Shown here one piece after another: positions 23,546 through 31,352 of a stretch of 64,000 bases of DNA. A program made the translations under genes and the position numbers. Location of the stretch: NCBI RefSeq assembly GCF_000768315.1, contig NZ_AQQX01000001.1, forward strand, positions 779,297 through 843,296, in the 5' to 3' direction. This DNA is from Pseudooceanicola atlanticus (GTDB lineage: Bacteria > Pseudomonadota > Alphaproteobacteria > Rhodobacterales > Rhodobacteraceae). Position 1 is the first letter of the stretch, and each line of letters opens with the position of its first letter. The notes beneath the pieces were generated by a model. It searched no databases and was not told where the DNA came from. It saw only the letters and a list, made by a program, of their open reading frames with translations.

Positions 23546-23764
23546 TCACCCCCTCAACGCAGCCGCCATCAGCCTTGCCAGTCTGGCCTCGATCGGCGCC
23601 GTCCTGCTGTCGTTTGCGCTGGCGAGCAAGTCGTCGGCCACCTCGGCTCTGCCAGCCTCTGTCTCAACGAGGCCCCGGATGATATCCGCCACCATGCGGG
23701 CGGAAGCGGAGCGGGTGTCGGCCAGCTCGCGTTCCAAGGCAAGGATGCGTTGTTCCGGGGTCAT
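23546..23764 (-). CDS. Small helical protein co-transcribed with the repressor
   Basis: This 72-residue alanine- and charge-rich helical protein starts 'MTPEQRILALERELADTRSA'. Its ATG overlaps the repressor stop by 4 bases (ATGA), and its stop is 1 base from the next start. Function is unknown; it may be a partner of either neighbour. Confidence 0.6.
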   Translation of the reverse strand: MTPEQRILALERELADTRSASARMVADIIRGLVETEAGRAEVADDLLASANDSRTAPIEARLARLMAAALRG

Positions 23765-24450
23765 ACCTTGCGCCCATACCAGAGCACCTTCCCGACTGGC
23801 TCGATGTCATCGACAGCAGCGTCGAGAGGCGGATATAGTTCCCGGTTATCCGAGATGATCATGACATGGCCCCGCTTCACCGACCTTCCCACGCGCTTTA
23901 CGTGTAGGGCGTCGTTGAAGCGCAGCACGAACAGGCCGTCAAAGCTGAGGTTCGTCTTGCTCGCGTCGAGCAGGACGATGTCGTCGTCCAGGAGCGTCGG
24001 TTCCATGCTCTCGCCCTTCACGCTGATGATGGCGAGGTTGCCGGGACTGCTGCTGGTCAGGCGTTTTAGATAGGCGGGTGGGAAGGCGAGGGAGTAGACC
24101 TCAGTCTCTTGGTCTATTACCGCGCCGTATCCCGCGCTGGCGGATAGGTCGTACACTGGCACAAGGTCGATTTCGGTCTGGACGGGTTCCCCTGGTTCGA
24201 CGCGCTGGAAAGCGGGGGTGTCCTCATTGAGGCTTGGGGCTGCGATCTGCGCTTCGTATTGCGATTCGACTACCGTCTCGATCACATTGCGAATTCTCTC
24301 AGCATTTTCAGCCGATGTGCTTGAGCTGTCGCGACGCTTCAGCTTGTTCAGCACATCGTAACTCACGCCAGAGCGTCGGGAGAACTCTGCGACGGACATT
24401 CCCGTAGCGCCTAGGTAGTCAAGGAACTGGTCTCTGATGTTTTTGGCCAT
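23761..24450 (-). CDS. Prophage repressor, HTH plus S24 peptidase domain (CI/LexA type)
   Basis: I chose ATG 24450 (229 residues): the open frame extends to 24525 but would cover the operators. Residues 1-45 form an XRE-type HTH ('MSVAEFSRRSGVSYDVLNKL'). Residues 95-229 are an S24/LexA-like domain with catalytic Ser138 in 'VKGESMEPTL' and Lys175 in 'ALHVKRVGR'. An Ala-Gly pair (about 106-107 in 'SASAGYGA') could be the self-cleavage site. It likely keeps PL and PR silent by binding the GGACAATTGGCCA operators, and is inactivated during the SOS response. Confidence 0.9.
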   Translation of the reverse strand: MAKNIRDQFLDYLGATGMSVAEFSRRSGVSYDVLNKLKRRDSSSTSAENAERIRNVIETVVESQYEAQIAAPSLNEDTPAFQRVEPGEPVQTEIDLVPVYDLSASAGYGAVIDQETEVYSLAFPPAYLKRLTSSSPGNLAIISVKGESMEPTLLDDDIVLLDASKTNLSFDGLFVLRFNDALHVKRVGRSVKRGHVMIISDNRELYPPLDAAVDDIEPVGKVLWYGRKV

Positions 24451-24479
24451 GTGGCCACTAAATGCAGTAGCGCAGGCCA

Positions 24480-24508
24480 ATTCTACTGGCCATTTGTCCT
24501 TGACAGAT
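24480..24508 (-). promoter_or_regulatory. Possible repressor promoter (PRM-like)
   Basis: On the minus strand a -10-like TAGAAT (24480-24485) lies about 30 bases upstream of the repressor ATG. No good -35 is seen 15-18 bases upstream (CTGTCA at 15), and the operator TGGCCATTTGTCC overlaps the spacer. This fits a weak, autoregulated maintenance promoter. Confidence 0.4.
24487..24499. promoter_or_regulatory. Operator OR1
   Basis: TGGCCATTTGTCC, the inverted copy of OL2. It lies between the repressor start and the rightward -35. Confidence 0.7.
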
Positions 24509-24529
24509 TCTGGACAATTGGCCATTTAT
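24500..24529 (+). promoter_or_regulatory. Rightward early promoter (PR-like)
   Basis: A consensus TTGACA (24500-24505) is followed after 17-18 bases by CATTTA/ATTTAT. The operator GGACAATTGGCCA occupies the spacer. The predicted start of transcription falls at about 24535-24536, the first base of the downstream ATG, so the first gene may be read from a leaderless mRNA. Confidence 0.7.
24512..24524. promoter_or_regulatory. Operator OR2
   Basis: GGACAATTGGCCA, identical to OL1, placed between -35 and -10 of the rightward promoter. Confidence 0.75.
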
Positions 24530-24535
24530 TGAGCC

Positions 24536-24739
24536 ATGACCGAGCAACTCATCAAAGACGTCGAAGAATACTGCGACGCCGCGCGTATCAGCCCGGCCAC
24601 TCTGGCGGTGCGCGTGCTGAACAACAGTCGGTACTTCGACCGGCTTCGGAAGAAACTCGAGCGAGAAGAGGATGCCGAGGAACGGCTCCGCCGGTACATG
24701 GCAGACAACCCTCCTCCGGATCGAGAGGTGGCAGCTTGA
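24536..24739 (+). CDS. First rightward early gene, Cro-position small protein
   Basis: The 67-residue protein has a helical N-terminus with an HTH-like segment ('EYCDAARISPATLAVRVLNN') and a charged helix behind it. It occupies the place of cro, transcribed away from the repressor from the operator-controlled promoter. A DNA-binding regulatory role is plausible. No ribosome site precedes the ATG, in line with leaderless translation. The stop overlaps the next start. Confidence 0.65.
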   Translation: MTEQLIKDVEEYCDAARISPATLAVRVLNNSRYFDRLRKKLEREEDAEERLRRYMADNPPPDREVAA

Positions 24740-24921
24740 GCGGTACACCTGAACCAGCGGCGACGGCCACAGAAGTCTCCGACGATAATCGTTCTGAATT
24801 CTGGGACGTGCTGGACCGTTTCGCCGCCCAGGCCGAGGAAATCGAGATCCGTCACAAAGTCGGAAGCCTCGAAATCACACGGATCATTCGGCTTTCGCCG
24901 ATCCGCATCCCAGCCGCCTGA
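24736..24921 (+). CDS. Small early protein, TTG start
   Basis: This 61-residue protein probably starts at TTG 24736, which overlaps the previous stop and follows GAGAGGTGG. It is acidic in the middle ('EFWDVLDRFAAQAEEIEIRH') with a basic, hydrophobic end. Function is unknown. Confidence 0.5.
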   Translation: MSGTPEPAATATEVSDDNRSEFWDVLDRFAAQAEEIEIRHKVGSLEITRIIRLSPIRIPAA

Positions 24922-25012
24922 ACGGCCTGAATATGCATCGCTCACTGACATACCGGCGAGAATGAGCGCCCCTTTTCCCGCCGCCAAGCGAAACCGACAG
25001 AGGATTTTTCAC

Positions 25013-25471
25013 ATGAGGCCAACGAAGGCAGGAACAATCCAGAGCGCCGTTGCGGCCACCTATCGGGCAGCGGGTGGTGTCGAAGAAGCCGCAGAGCTTC
25101 TCGGCATCGCTCTCTCGACGGCAAGCTATGGCACTGAGGTCAACGATCACCGCCCAGGTGGGTTGGGGGTCAACTACCTCGACCGCCTTGGCCGCATTGA
25201 TCCCGCCTATGCCCGCGCCATCGCCGAGCATTTCGCGGCGCTGGCCGGGGGCGCATTCACCGCGCACGACCAAGCCCCGGCGCAGTCCGTTTCGCAGCAC
25301 GTGTCGGCCATCGTCAAAGAGCACTCCGAGGCCGTCATTGCGCTGAACTCCGGTGCATGCCCGCATCAGACGCGGCGCGAACTCATCGAGGCCCGCGACG
25401 CCTGTTCCGATGCAATCCGGGACCTCGACCACCGCGCCGGTATTCTGCCGGTAACCCGGACGGTGTCGTAA
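25013..25471 (+). CDS. Early phage regulator candidate
   Basis: I prefer ATG 25013 (GAGG 8 bases upstream; 152 residues) over ATG 24962. Residues 5-60 look like an HTH of the CII/Cox kind ('VAATYRAAGGVEEAAELLGI' followed by 'LSTASYGTEV', then 'LGVNYLDRLGRI'). A helical C-terminus follows. It is placed before the replication genes, where lambdoid phages carry CII, so a regulatory role is plausible but not demonstrated. Confidence 0.55.
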   Translation: MRPTKAGTIQSAVAATYRAAGGVEEAAELLGIALSTASYGTEVNDHRPGGLGVNYLDRLGRIDPAYARAIAEHFAALAGGAFTAHDQAPAQSVSQHVSAIVKEHSEAVIALNSGACPHQTRRELIEARDACSDAIRDLDHRAGILPVTRTVS

Positions 25472-25473
25472 CC

Positions 25474-27177
25474 ATGCCTGACGCTGTCTCCTCATCCGAC
25501 CAAGCCTTGATCGATGCCTTTCTGGCAAAGAACCAGGTGACCAAGGTTCCAGCCGGGACCACTTCGCAAGCGCCGTATGTCTGGAACGGAAGAACGCTCG
25601 AATCCACCGGCCCAAGCTGGCGGGAGGCGAACCGTCGCAAGAGCCGCAAGAGCGGTACAACGCCAGAGGTTGCGGCCCGCCGCATCAAGGTTTCTGACCT
25701 GATCCACGATGGCAAGACGGCCCAGGAAGCGGCGGATGCCCTCGGGGTCAGCCTCCAAGTCATCTACAAGGATTGCTCCGTCCTCGGTCTGGGCGTGAAG
25801 CAGCAACAGAAGACGAGAAGGCGGGCTGCACCGAAGCCGAAGCCCGCATTGACGGCCCAGACTGCGCCCAAGGCCATCGCCGCGAAGTCCCGGCACGACC
25901 CTCGCGTCGAAAAGAACCGGGCGGCAATCCGGGACGCCTTCGACGGCAAGAAAACGGCAGCGCAGATTGGGCGGGAAACCGGCATCCATATCCGGACGGT
26001 GAAAAGTCACCTGTCGGCACTCGGCCTGACGCCACCCTCACCCTACAAGCGCGAACTGAAAGAGGCGATTGAGCGCCGATCTCAACTGCCGGCTCTGGTC
26101 GCATCCGGCATGACCAATCCTCAGCTGGCCGAGAAGTTCGGTGTCAGCACCTCGGCCATCAGCGCGGATTGCAAGCGCCTCGGCCTTTCGCCGAACCGGA
26201 CGCAGCGCCGGGATGCTGGCGGCAATGAGGGGCGACGGGCTCAGATCCCCCGCCTGATCGAGGAAGGCCTGACTGGCCCCCAAATCGCGCAGCGCCTCGG
26301 TTGCAGCCGCGCGACCATTTACAAGGACTGCACTGAACTCGGCATTTCGATCCCGCGGAGGGGCCGAGCAGCTGGTCGGGTTGATCACATCGCAGAAGAG
26401 AAGGCCCGGAAGGCGGAGCGTAAGCGTGCAGAAGTTCGTGACCGGCGGCGGTTCAAGACGACACCGGTGCCAACCGGCCAGGCCTCGCGGCTGGCGCCTC
26501 AGGATCTTCACGAAACCATGTTCCCGCATTCGCGCCGGGACCCGTTGGACGGAAGCCAGACCGTCCTGAAGGACGGGGCGAATTCATCGAAAATCGGTGG
26601 CGGCGTTTTGAAGGGGCGTTTGAAGGGGGCCAAGATCCTCACCCTGACGCTGGAGGAGCGGGCGACCTGCCCGAGATCCTGCCTGGTTTACCGGGAGTGC
26701 TACGGCAACGGCATGCAATATGCGCATCGGTTTGCCCATGGCCCGGGCTTGATGCGCAAGCTGGCAGAAGAACTGAAGGATGCTTGCCGGGTCAACGAAA
26801 TGGTCCTGGTACGGCTGCATATCCTCGGGGATTTCTGGTCGGTGGAATACGTCGAATTCTGGCGGAGCATGCTGGCCGAACTGCCGAACCTTAATGCTTT
26901 CGGCTTTACCGCGCGCCCCTCGGGCACACCGATCGGTGATGCGATCAACGCCCTTCGGTCTGATTGTCCCGACCGCTTCATGATCCGCACGAGCGGGCGA
27001 TCCGGCGAATGGGGCAGCTTCACGATCGACTTCCCGACCGAGAAGAAGCGCATCGGGGATGCCATCGTCTGCCCTGAGCAAACGGCATCCATGAACGGCG
27101 ATGACGACGGGCGCCACTGCGGCAACTGCGGCTTTTGCTGGGCCAGCCGTGGCCCGGTCGCGTTCGTGGAGCATTGA
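25474..27177 (+). CDS. Four-HTH protein fused to a Cys-rich Gp88-like domain
   Basis: The start at 25474 gives 567 residues. Between about residues 68 and 300 are four similar HTH units: 'DGKTAQEAADALGVSLQVIY', 'DGKKTAAQIGRETGIHIRTV', 'SGMTNPQLAEKFGVSTSAIS' and 'EGLTGPQIAQRLGCSRATIY'. Each is followed by a C-terminal helix ending in a '(L/I)G(L/I)' turn. A basic linker (about 305-335) leads to a C-terminal domain resembling phage Gp88: 'EERATCPRSCLVYRECYG', 'LVRLHILGDFWSVEYVEF', 'IVCPEQ' and 'CGNCGFCWAS'. The conserved cysteines could bind zinc or an Fe-S cluster. It is probably a sequence-specific DNA-binding protein of replication or regulation. Confidence 0.8.
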   Translation: MPDAVSSSDQALIDAFLAKNQVTKVPAGTTSQAPYVWNGRTLESTGPSWREANRRKSRKSGTTPEVAARRIKVSDLIHDGKTAQEAADALGVSLQVIYKDCSVLGLGVKQQQKTRRRAAPKPKPALTAQTAPKAIAAKSRHDPRVEKNRAAIRDAFDGKKTAAQIGRETGIHIRTVKSHLSALGLTPPSPYKRELKEAIERRSQLPALVASGMTNPQLAEKFGVSTSAISADCKRLGLSPNRTQRRDAGGNEGRRAQIPRLIEEGLTGPQIAQRLGCSRATIYKDCTELGISIPRRGRAAGRVDHIAEEKARKAERKRAEVRDRRRFKTTPVPTGQASRLAPQDLHETMFPHSRRDPLDGSQTVLKDGANSSKIGGGVLKGRLKGAKILTLTLEERATCPRSCLVYRECYGNGMQYAHRFAHGPGLMRKLAEELKDACRVNEMVLVRLHILGDFWSVEYVEFWRSMLAELPNLNAFGFTARPSGTPIGDAINALRSDCPDRFMIRTSGRSGEWGSFTIDFPTEKKRIGDAIVCPEQTASMNGDDDGRHCGNCGFCWASRGPVAFVEH

Positions 27178-27179
27178 AC

Positions 27180-27413
27180 ATGGCCGCGTCACCCAAGCTC
27201 GATCAAATCGCCACTCTCTCCGCTGGTGAGGTCGAAGGCTGGTGGAGCGTTCTCGGCAAATACCGAGCCGAACTTCCCGGCGAGCGGGCGGCGCTCCTGG
27301 CGCGGGGCAAGGCTCTTGGCATCAACCCGGCTGGCTCGAAGGGCTGTGCATTCGGCGCACGGAGGAGCCGGAGGAAAGTGCGTGGGCAGGATTCAGAAGG
27401 ACATGCACGATGA
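27180..27413 (+). CDS. Small phage protein
   Basis: This is a 77-residue basic protein ('EVEGWWSVLGKYRAELPGER', then an arginine-rich end). It starts 3 bases after the Gp88-like stop and overlaps the ParB-like start by 4 bases. No domain is recognised. Confidence 0.5.
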   Translation: MAASPKLDQIATLSAGEVEGWWSVLGKYRAELPGERAALLARGKALGINPAGSKGCAFGARRSRRKVRGQDSEGHAR

Positions 27414-28387
27414 TCGAACTGGCGAAAATTCGAACTGACGGCGGGACGCAGTCGCGCGCCCAAATCCATGAGGAGACCGTGGCTGAGTACGCGGAGGCCA
27501 TGGCTGATCCGGACACGGTTTTCCCGCCTTGCATCGTCTACTACGACGGCAAGAGCTATTGGCTGGCCGATGGCTTTCATCGGGTCGCGGCATGGGCCCG
27601 CGTCGGGCGCACGGAAGTGCCGGCAGAGGTCCGTCAGGGAGACCGGCGTCGGGCGATGCTGCACTCCGCTGCTGCCAACAAGGCCCACGGTCTTCGGCGG
27701 TCGCGCGAGGATAGGCGGCGGGCAATCATGATGATGCTGGAGGATGAGGAATGGGGGCGGTGGTCCGACAGGGAAATAGCCCGGCACGTTGGCGCTTCAC
27801 CCACGACGGTTTCTAAGTACCGATCGGAATCCGTCACTGTCCAATTGGACAGTGAGCCGCGCACCTACACCACCAAGCACGGCACCGAGGCCACCATGAA
27901 CACGGCCAAGATCGGCAAGCCTGCAGAGGCGGTGCGCCCCCCCGCGGAGAGCGCCCCCGTGCCTGAACCCCAGCCGGATCATCAACCGACCGGAGCCGAA
28001 CCGGAGCCGAAATCCGAAGATCCGCAACCGAAAGCCCCCGATACGCTACCTGACCCCCACGCCAAGGAACGCAAAGAGCTTTCGAAACTGTCGCGCGAGG
28101 GACTTGAGGACGAGGTCATCGGCCTACGGGCGGACCTGCAGGACGAGAAGGCCAAGCGCAAGGCGGCGCAGTCCGAGGTGAAAGAACTGAAAGCCCAACT
28201 CAAAGCCTTCGATGACCTCGAGGGCGGCCGGGCCCTTGGCAACGCTCGACGCGCACTGCGCGAGTCCGAAGGGCGATCGAAGGAGCATCAAGCCAACGCC
28301 GCCCGCCTGCAACGCCAAGTCAACGCGCAGAAAACCGAAATCGACAGGCTCAGAAAGCAGCTTGAGGGGCAGGAGATACCCCTTTGA
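27410..28387 (+). CDS. ParB-like nuclease-fold protein with coiled coil
   Basis: The start at 27410 has AAGGA upstream; 325 residues. The N-terminus is a ParB/Srx domain ('VYYDGKSYWLADGFHRVAAW' carries the typical 'l.DGfHR..A' motif), followed by an HTH near residues 115-140 ('WSDREIARHVGASPTTVSKY'). A proline/glutamate-rich linker and a long C-terminal coiled coil (about 225-325) follow. Phage ParB-like proteins act in transcription control, segregation or DNA nicking. Next to a four-HTH protein and helicase, a role at the phage origin is plausible. Confidence 0.75.
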   Translation: MIELAKIRTDGGTQSRAQIHEETVAEYAEAMADPDTVFPPCIVYYDGKSYWLADGFHRVAAWARVGRTEVPAEVRQGDRRRAMLHSAAANKAHGLRRSREDRRRAIMMMLEDEEWGRWSDREIARHVGASPTTVSKYRSESVTVQLDSEPRTYTTKHGTEATMNTAKIGKPAEAVRPPAESAPVPEPQPDHQPTGAEPEPKSEDPQPKAPDTLPDPHAKERKELSKLSREGLEDEVIGLRADLQDEKAKRKAAQSEVKELKAQLKAFDDLEGGRALGNARRALRESEGRSKEHQANAARLQRQVNAQKTEIDRLRKQLEGQEIPL

Positions 28388-28650
28388 GCATCCTCGACCG
28401 CATACGCGCCAACGGAGGCGAGGTCGTCCGAGATCAATGGCGGATCAGGCTCCGGCGCGGCCGTCTCACCGATGCGGCGATCAAGTGGATTGGAGAGCGC
28501 AGGGACGAGCTCATGCGCGAGGTCTGGCCATCATATGACGACTGGCTGGAGCGAGCTGCGATCAGGGAATTCGACGGAGGCCAGGCCCGCCATGAAGCGG
28601 AAACTGCAGCCTATGAGGAAATCATGAAGCGGGAGGCCGCCAAATGCTGA
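28384..28650 (+). CDS. Small phage protein, TTG start
   Basis: The 88-residue protein starts 'MSILDRIRANGGEVVRDQWR' and continues with a basic helical segment and an acidic end. TTG 28384 overlaps the ParB-like stop by 4 bases, and the stop overlaps the helicase start by 7. The basic N-terminus suggests nucleic-acid contact. Function is unknown. Confidence 0.55.
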   Translation: MSILDRIRANGGEVVRDQWRIRLRRGRLTDAAIKWIGERRDELMREVWPSYDDWLERAAIREFDGGQARHEAETAAYEEIMKREAAKC

Positions 28651-30209
28651 ACTTCAAGGAACCCAAAGAGATCAACTTGCGCCCCTACCAGGCAGACGCG
28701 ATCGAGAACCTGCGCAACGGGATCAGGGACGGAAAGCGGCGCCTATTGCTGTGTGCTGGAACCGGGGCAGGAAAAACGCTGACCGCCGCGCATCTGCTGC
28801 AGGAGGCAGACCGGAAGGGTAGCTATGCGCTGTTCATCGTGGATCGGGTTGCCCTGGTCGACCAGACCAGCGCCGTATTCGACGAGTACGGCATTCAGCA
28901 CGGGATCGTGCAGGGCATCAACGACCGATGGATGCCGAACGAGAATGTTCAGGTTTGCTCCGCACAGACGCTGGCGCGCCGAACCTTGCCGAGAGACCCC
29001 GCTGTAATCGTGGTGGACGAGGCGCATTGCCGGTACAAGGCAACGCTTGAATACATCGCCCGGCATCCTGATGCGGTGAAAATCGGTCTGACAGCTACCC
29101 CGTTCACTGCCGGAATGGCTGATGACTGGGACGATGTCGTCAACGTCATCCCGACCCGCAAGCTTATTGACGACGGGTTTCTGGTCGAGCCGAAGATCTT
29201 CATCGCGAAATCCCCTGAGGACGCTGAGCTTGGGCTCAACAGCTACGGAGAGTTCTCAGACAGCAGCGCCTCGACCGCCGGCATCCAGATCGTCGGTGAT
29301 GTGGTCCAGGAGTGGATCACAAAGACGCGCGAGGAATTCGGCGGGCCGGTCAAGACGATCGTGTTTTCGCCGACTGTCGAGCATGGGCGGGAATTGTGCG
29401 CCGCGTTTTCCGCAGCGGGCTTCAATTTTCAGCAGATCAGCTATCTCGACCGCAGCGACGAAGAGCGGGCCGAGAAGATTGCCGAGTTCCGCCGGCCAGA
29501 CAGCATCATCGACGGTCTGGTCTCCTGCGGTGTCCTGACAAAGGGTTTTGACGTGCCGGACGTGAAGTGCGGCATATCCTGCAAGCCCTACCGCAAGAGC
29601 CTGTCGAGCCACATGCAGGAGATCGGGCGGATCATGCGAACGCACGACGACAAGGAAGGCGCGCTCTGGCTTGATCACTCGGGCAACATCGAGCGGTTTG
29701 GTGTCGACATGTTCGACATCTGGGAAAATGGCGTTGGCGAACTGTCTCATGCTGCCAAGCGCGACAGCAAGCCGAGGGATCGCGGCGAGCACGTTCGCGA
29801 AAAGGTCGTTTGTCCGGAGTGCAGTGGCACGCTGAGAGGCAACACCTGCATGGCGTGCGGGTGGGAGAAGCCCGCGCGGTCTGGTGTCGTCAATGTCGCT
29901 GGCGAAATGCACGAGTTCAAGCCTCAGGAAATGCTGATGGAGCCCCGGCCAGGGCTTCGCGCCGACTGCCTCAAGAACCCGCGCATGGTCTGGGACGCAG
30001 CCCTCTTCTTCACGTCCGAGCGGACAAGGAAGGGAGAGGATCACGCGCGGCGCTGGAGTTATGGAGTGTTCAGGGACATTTACCCCGGCCAGAAACTGCC
30101 CTTCGGGTGGTTCGATGCTCCGATCCCCCAGTCCGTCGATCCTTCGGCGCTCGCGTTGATTGATCGCGAAGTGAAGCGCTTCCGGAAGAATTCACGGAGA
30201 GCGGCATGA
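28644..30209 (+). CDS. Superfamily 2 DEAD/DEAH helicase
   Basis: The 521-residue helicase carries motif I 'AGTGAGKTLTAAHLL', Ia 'FIVDRVALVDQ', II 'VVDEAH', III 'GLTATPF', V 'GVLTKGFDVPDV' and VI 'MQEIGRIMRT'. After the two RecA-like domains comes a zinc knuckle ('VCPECSGTLRGNTCMACGW') and a C-terminal domain rich in aromatic residues. This family replaces DnaB-type helicases in many phages and probably unwinds the phage origin. It overlaps the next gene by 4 bases. Confidence 0.92.
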   Translation: MLNFKEPKEINLRPYQADAIENLRNGIRDGKRRLLLCAGTGAGKTLTAAHLLQEADRKGSYALFIVDRVALVDQTSAVFDEYGIQHGIVQGINDRWMPNENVQVCSAQTLARRTLPRDPAVIVVDEAHCRYKATLEYIARHPDAVKIGLTATPFTAGMADDWDDVVNVIPTRKLIDDGFLVEPKIFIAKSPEDAELGLNSYGEFSDSSASTAGIQIVGDVVQEWITKTREEFGGPVKTIVFSPTVEHGRELCAAFSAAGFNFQQISYLDRSDEERAEKIAEFRRPDSIIDGLVSCGVLTKGFDVPDVKCGISCKPYRKSLSSHMQEIGRIMRTHDDKEGALWLDHSGNIERFGVDMFDIWENGVGELSHAAKRDSKPRDRGEHVREKVVCPECSGTLRGNTCMACGWEKPARSGVVNVAGEMHEFKPQEMLMEPRPGLRADCLKNPRMVWDAALFFTSERTRKGEDHARRWSYGVFRDIYPGQKLPFGWFDAPIPQSVDPSALALIDREVKRFRKNSRRAA

Positions 30210-30430
30210 GGATCACCGAACTGCGAGGCCGCATCATCGACAACCTGAGGGTGCTTGGGGGGGGGTGCGATCTCGCCGCTTTGAGCGAGCGGATCGACCG
30301 GGATCGGCCGTCTACGTTGAGGGCATTGCGCCGCATGGAGGTCGCCGGAGCCGTCCGTGTCTCGGATGGAGCAGTGACCCTGCTTCCTCCTGGCTACATT
30401 GCCATCGGTTCTTTCCCTCCGAAGGCGTGA
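30206..30430 (+). CDS. Small winged-helix protein containing a G9 tract
   Basis: The 74-residue winged helix has 'DLAALSERIDRDRPSTLRAL' as recognition part and 'GAVRVSDGAVTLLPPGYIAI' as wing. Codons 18-20 are read from nine consecutive G residues (30257-30265), a slippage-prone tract near the 5' end that could switch the gene off. It lies between helicase and primase, so it is probably a replication-linked regulator. Confidence 0.6.
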   Translation: MRITELRGRIIDNLRVLGGGCDLAALSERIDRDRPSTLRALRRMEVAGAVRVSDGAVTLLPPGYIAIGSFPPKA

Positions 30431-30434
30431 TCCG

Positions 30435-31352
30435 ATGAGTATTCACGACGCCATGCTTCAAGCCTGCGCTGCAGTGCAGATTGAACCGCCCCGGAAGGCC
30501 AAGGCGGGTGAGTGGGTTGCTTGCCCAGTCGTGGGAAAGGGGCGTTCTAACGGCGCCGGGCGAGTTCTGATCTTCGACGATGGACGAGGCGGAATTGCGT
30601 GGAATTGGTCCTCGGGGCAGCAGCAGCGCTTCAAGCTGGATGGATTGGCTGGGCCTGGTGAGGTCAAGCCGCCACGCCGTGACCCCGAGGCGGAGCGTAT
30701 AGACCAGGAGCGCCGGCAGGCGGCCGTGCGGGCATCAGCGGCAATGGTAGCAGCCTGTGAACCTCTCGCCCATCCATACCTTGAGCGGAAGGGTTTCCCA
30801 GACGAGATCGGCAACGTGCTGGATGATCCGGCGCGACTGATCCCGTCTGGCGAGTTCTTCGACGGCATGCGCTATCAGGTAAGCCAGATGGCCGGGCCTT
30901 TCCTGGTCATCCCGGGCCGGATCGCGAAGCAGGTTGTTACGGTCCAGCTGATCGATGCCGAGGGCGCCAAGCTGAACATGAAGGCCGCTCCGATGAAGGG
31001 AGCGGCACACAGGCTGGCAACCGGGCGAGAAACCTGGGTGGCTGAGGGCTATGCGACCGCGCTGTCTGTGCGTGCCGCTCTGCGCCTCCTGGGGCGTTCA
31101 GCGACCGTCCTCAGCGCATTCTCTGCGGCCAACGTCGCGAAGGTGGCTGAGGGGCTGTCCGGCAGCATCATCGCCGCCGACCATGACAAGCCGCTCGAGC
31201 AGTTGCACGGGAAGGGCACGGGTGAGTTCTACGCGGCCAAGAGCGGGCGGGTGTGGACCATGCCGCCCGCGCTTGGGGATTTCAACGATATGCATCAAGA
31301 GCACGGCCTCCGCGCTGTGGCGGTGCATTTGCGAGAAGTGCGAGGGGGTTGA
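30435..31352 (+). CDS. Phage primase-like protein with TOPRIM domain
   Basis: Starting at 30435, the 305-residue protein has an N-terminal region typical of phage primase/helicase proteins ('GEWVACPVVGKGRSNGAGRV') and a C-terminal TOPRIM domain. TOPRIM features are 'TWVAEGYATALSVRAAL' (catalytic Glu), 'SIIAADHDKP' (D-x-D) and 'DFNDMHQEHG'. A Zn-binding Cys set is not obvious. It likely synthesises RNA primers with the upstream helicase. Confidence 0.8.
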   Translation: MSIHDAMLQACAAVQIEPPRKAKAGEWVACPVVGKGRSNGAGRVLIFDDGRGGIAWNWSSGQQQRFKLDGLAGPGEVKPPRRDPEAERIDQERRQAAVRASAAMVAACEPLAHPYLERKGFPDEIGNVLDDPARLIPSGEFFDGMRYQVSQMAGPFLVIPGRIAKQVVTVQLIDAEGAKLNMKAAPMKGAAHRLATGRETWVAEGYATALSVRAALRLLGRSATVLSAFSAANVAKVAEGLSGSIIAADHDKPLEQLHGKGTGEFYAAKSGRVWTMPPALGDFNDMHQEHGLRAVAVHLREVRGG

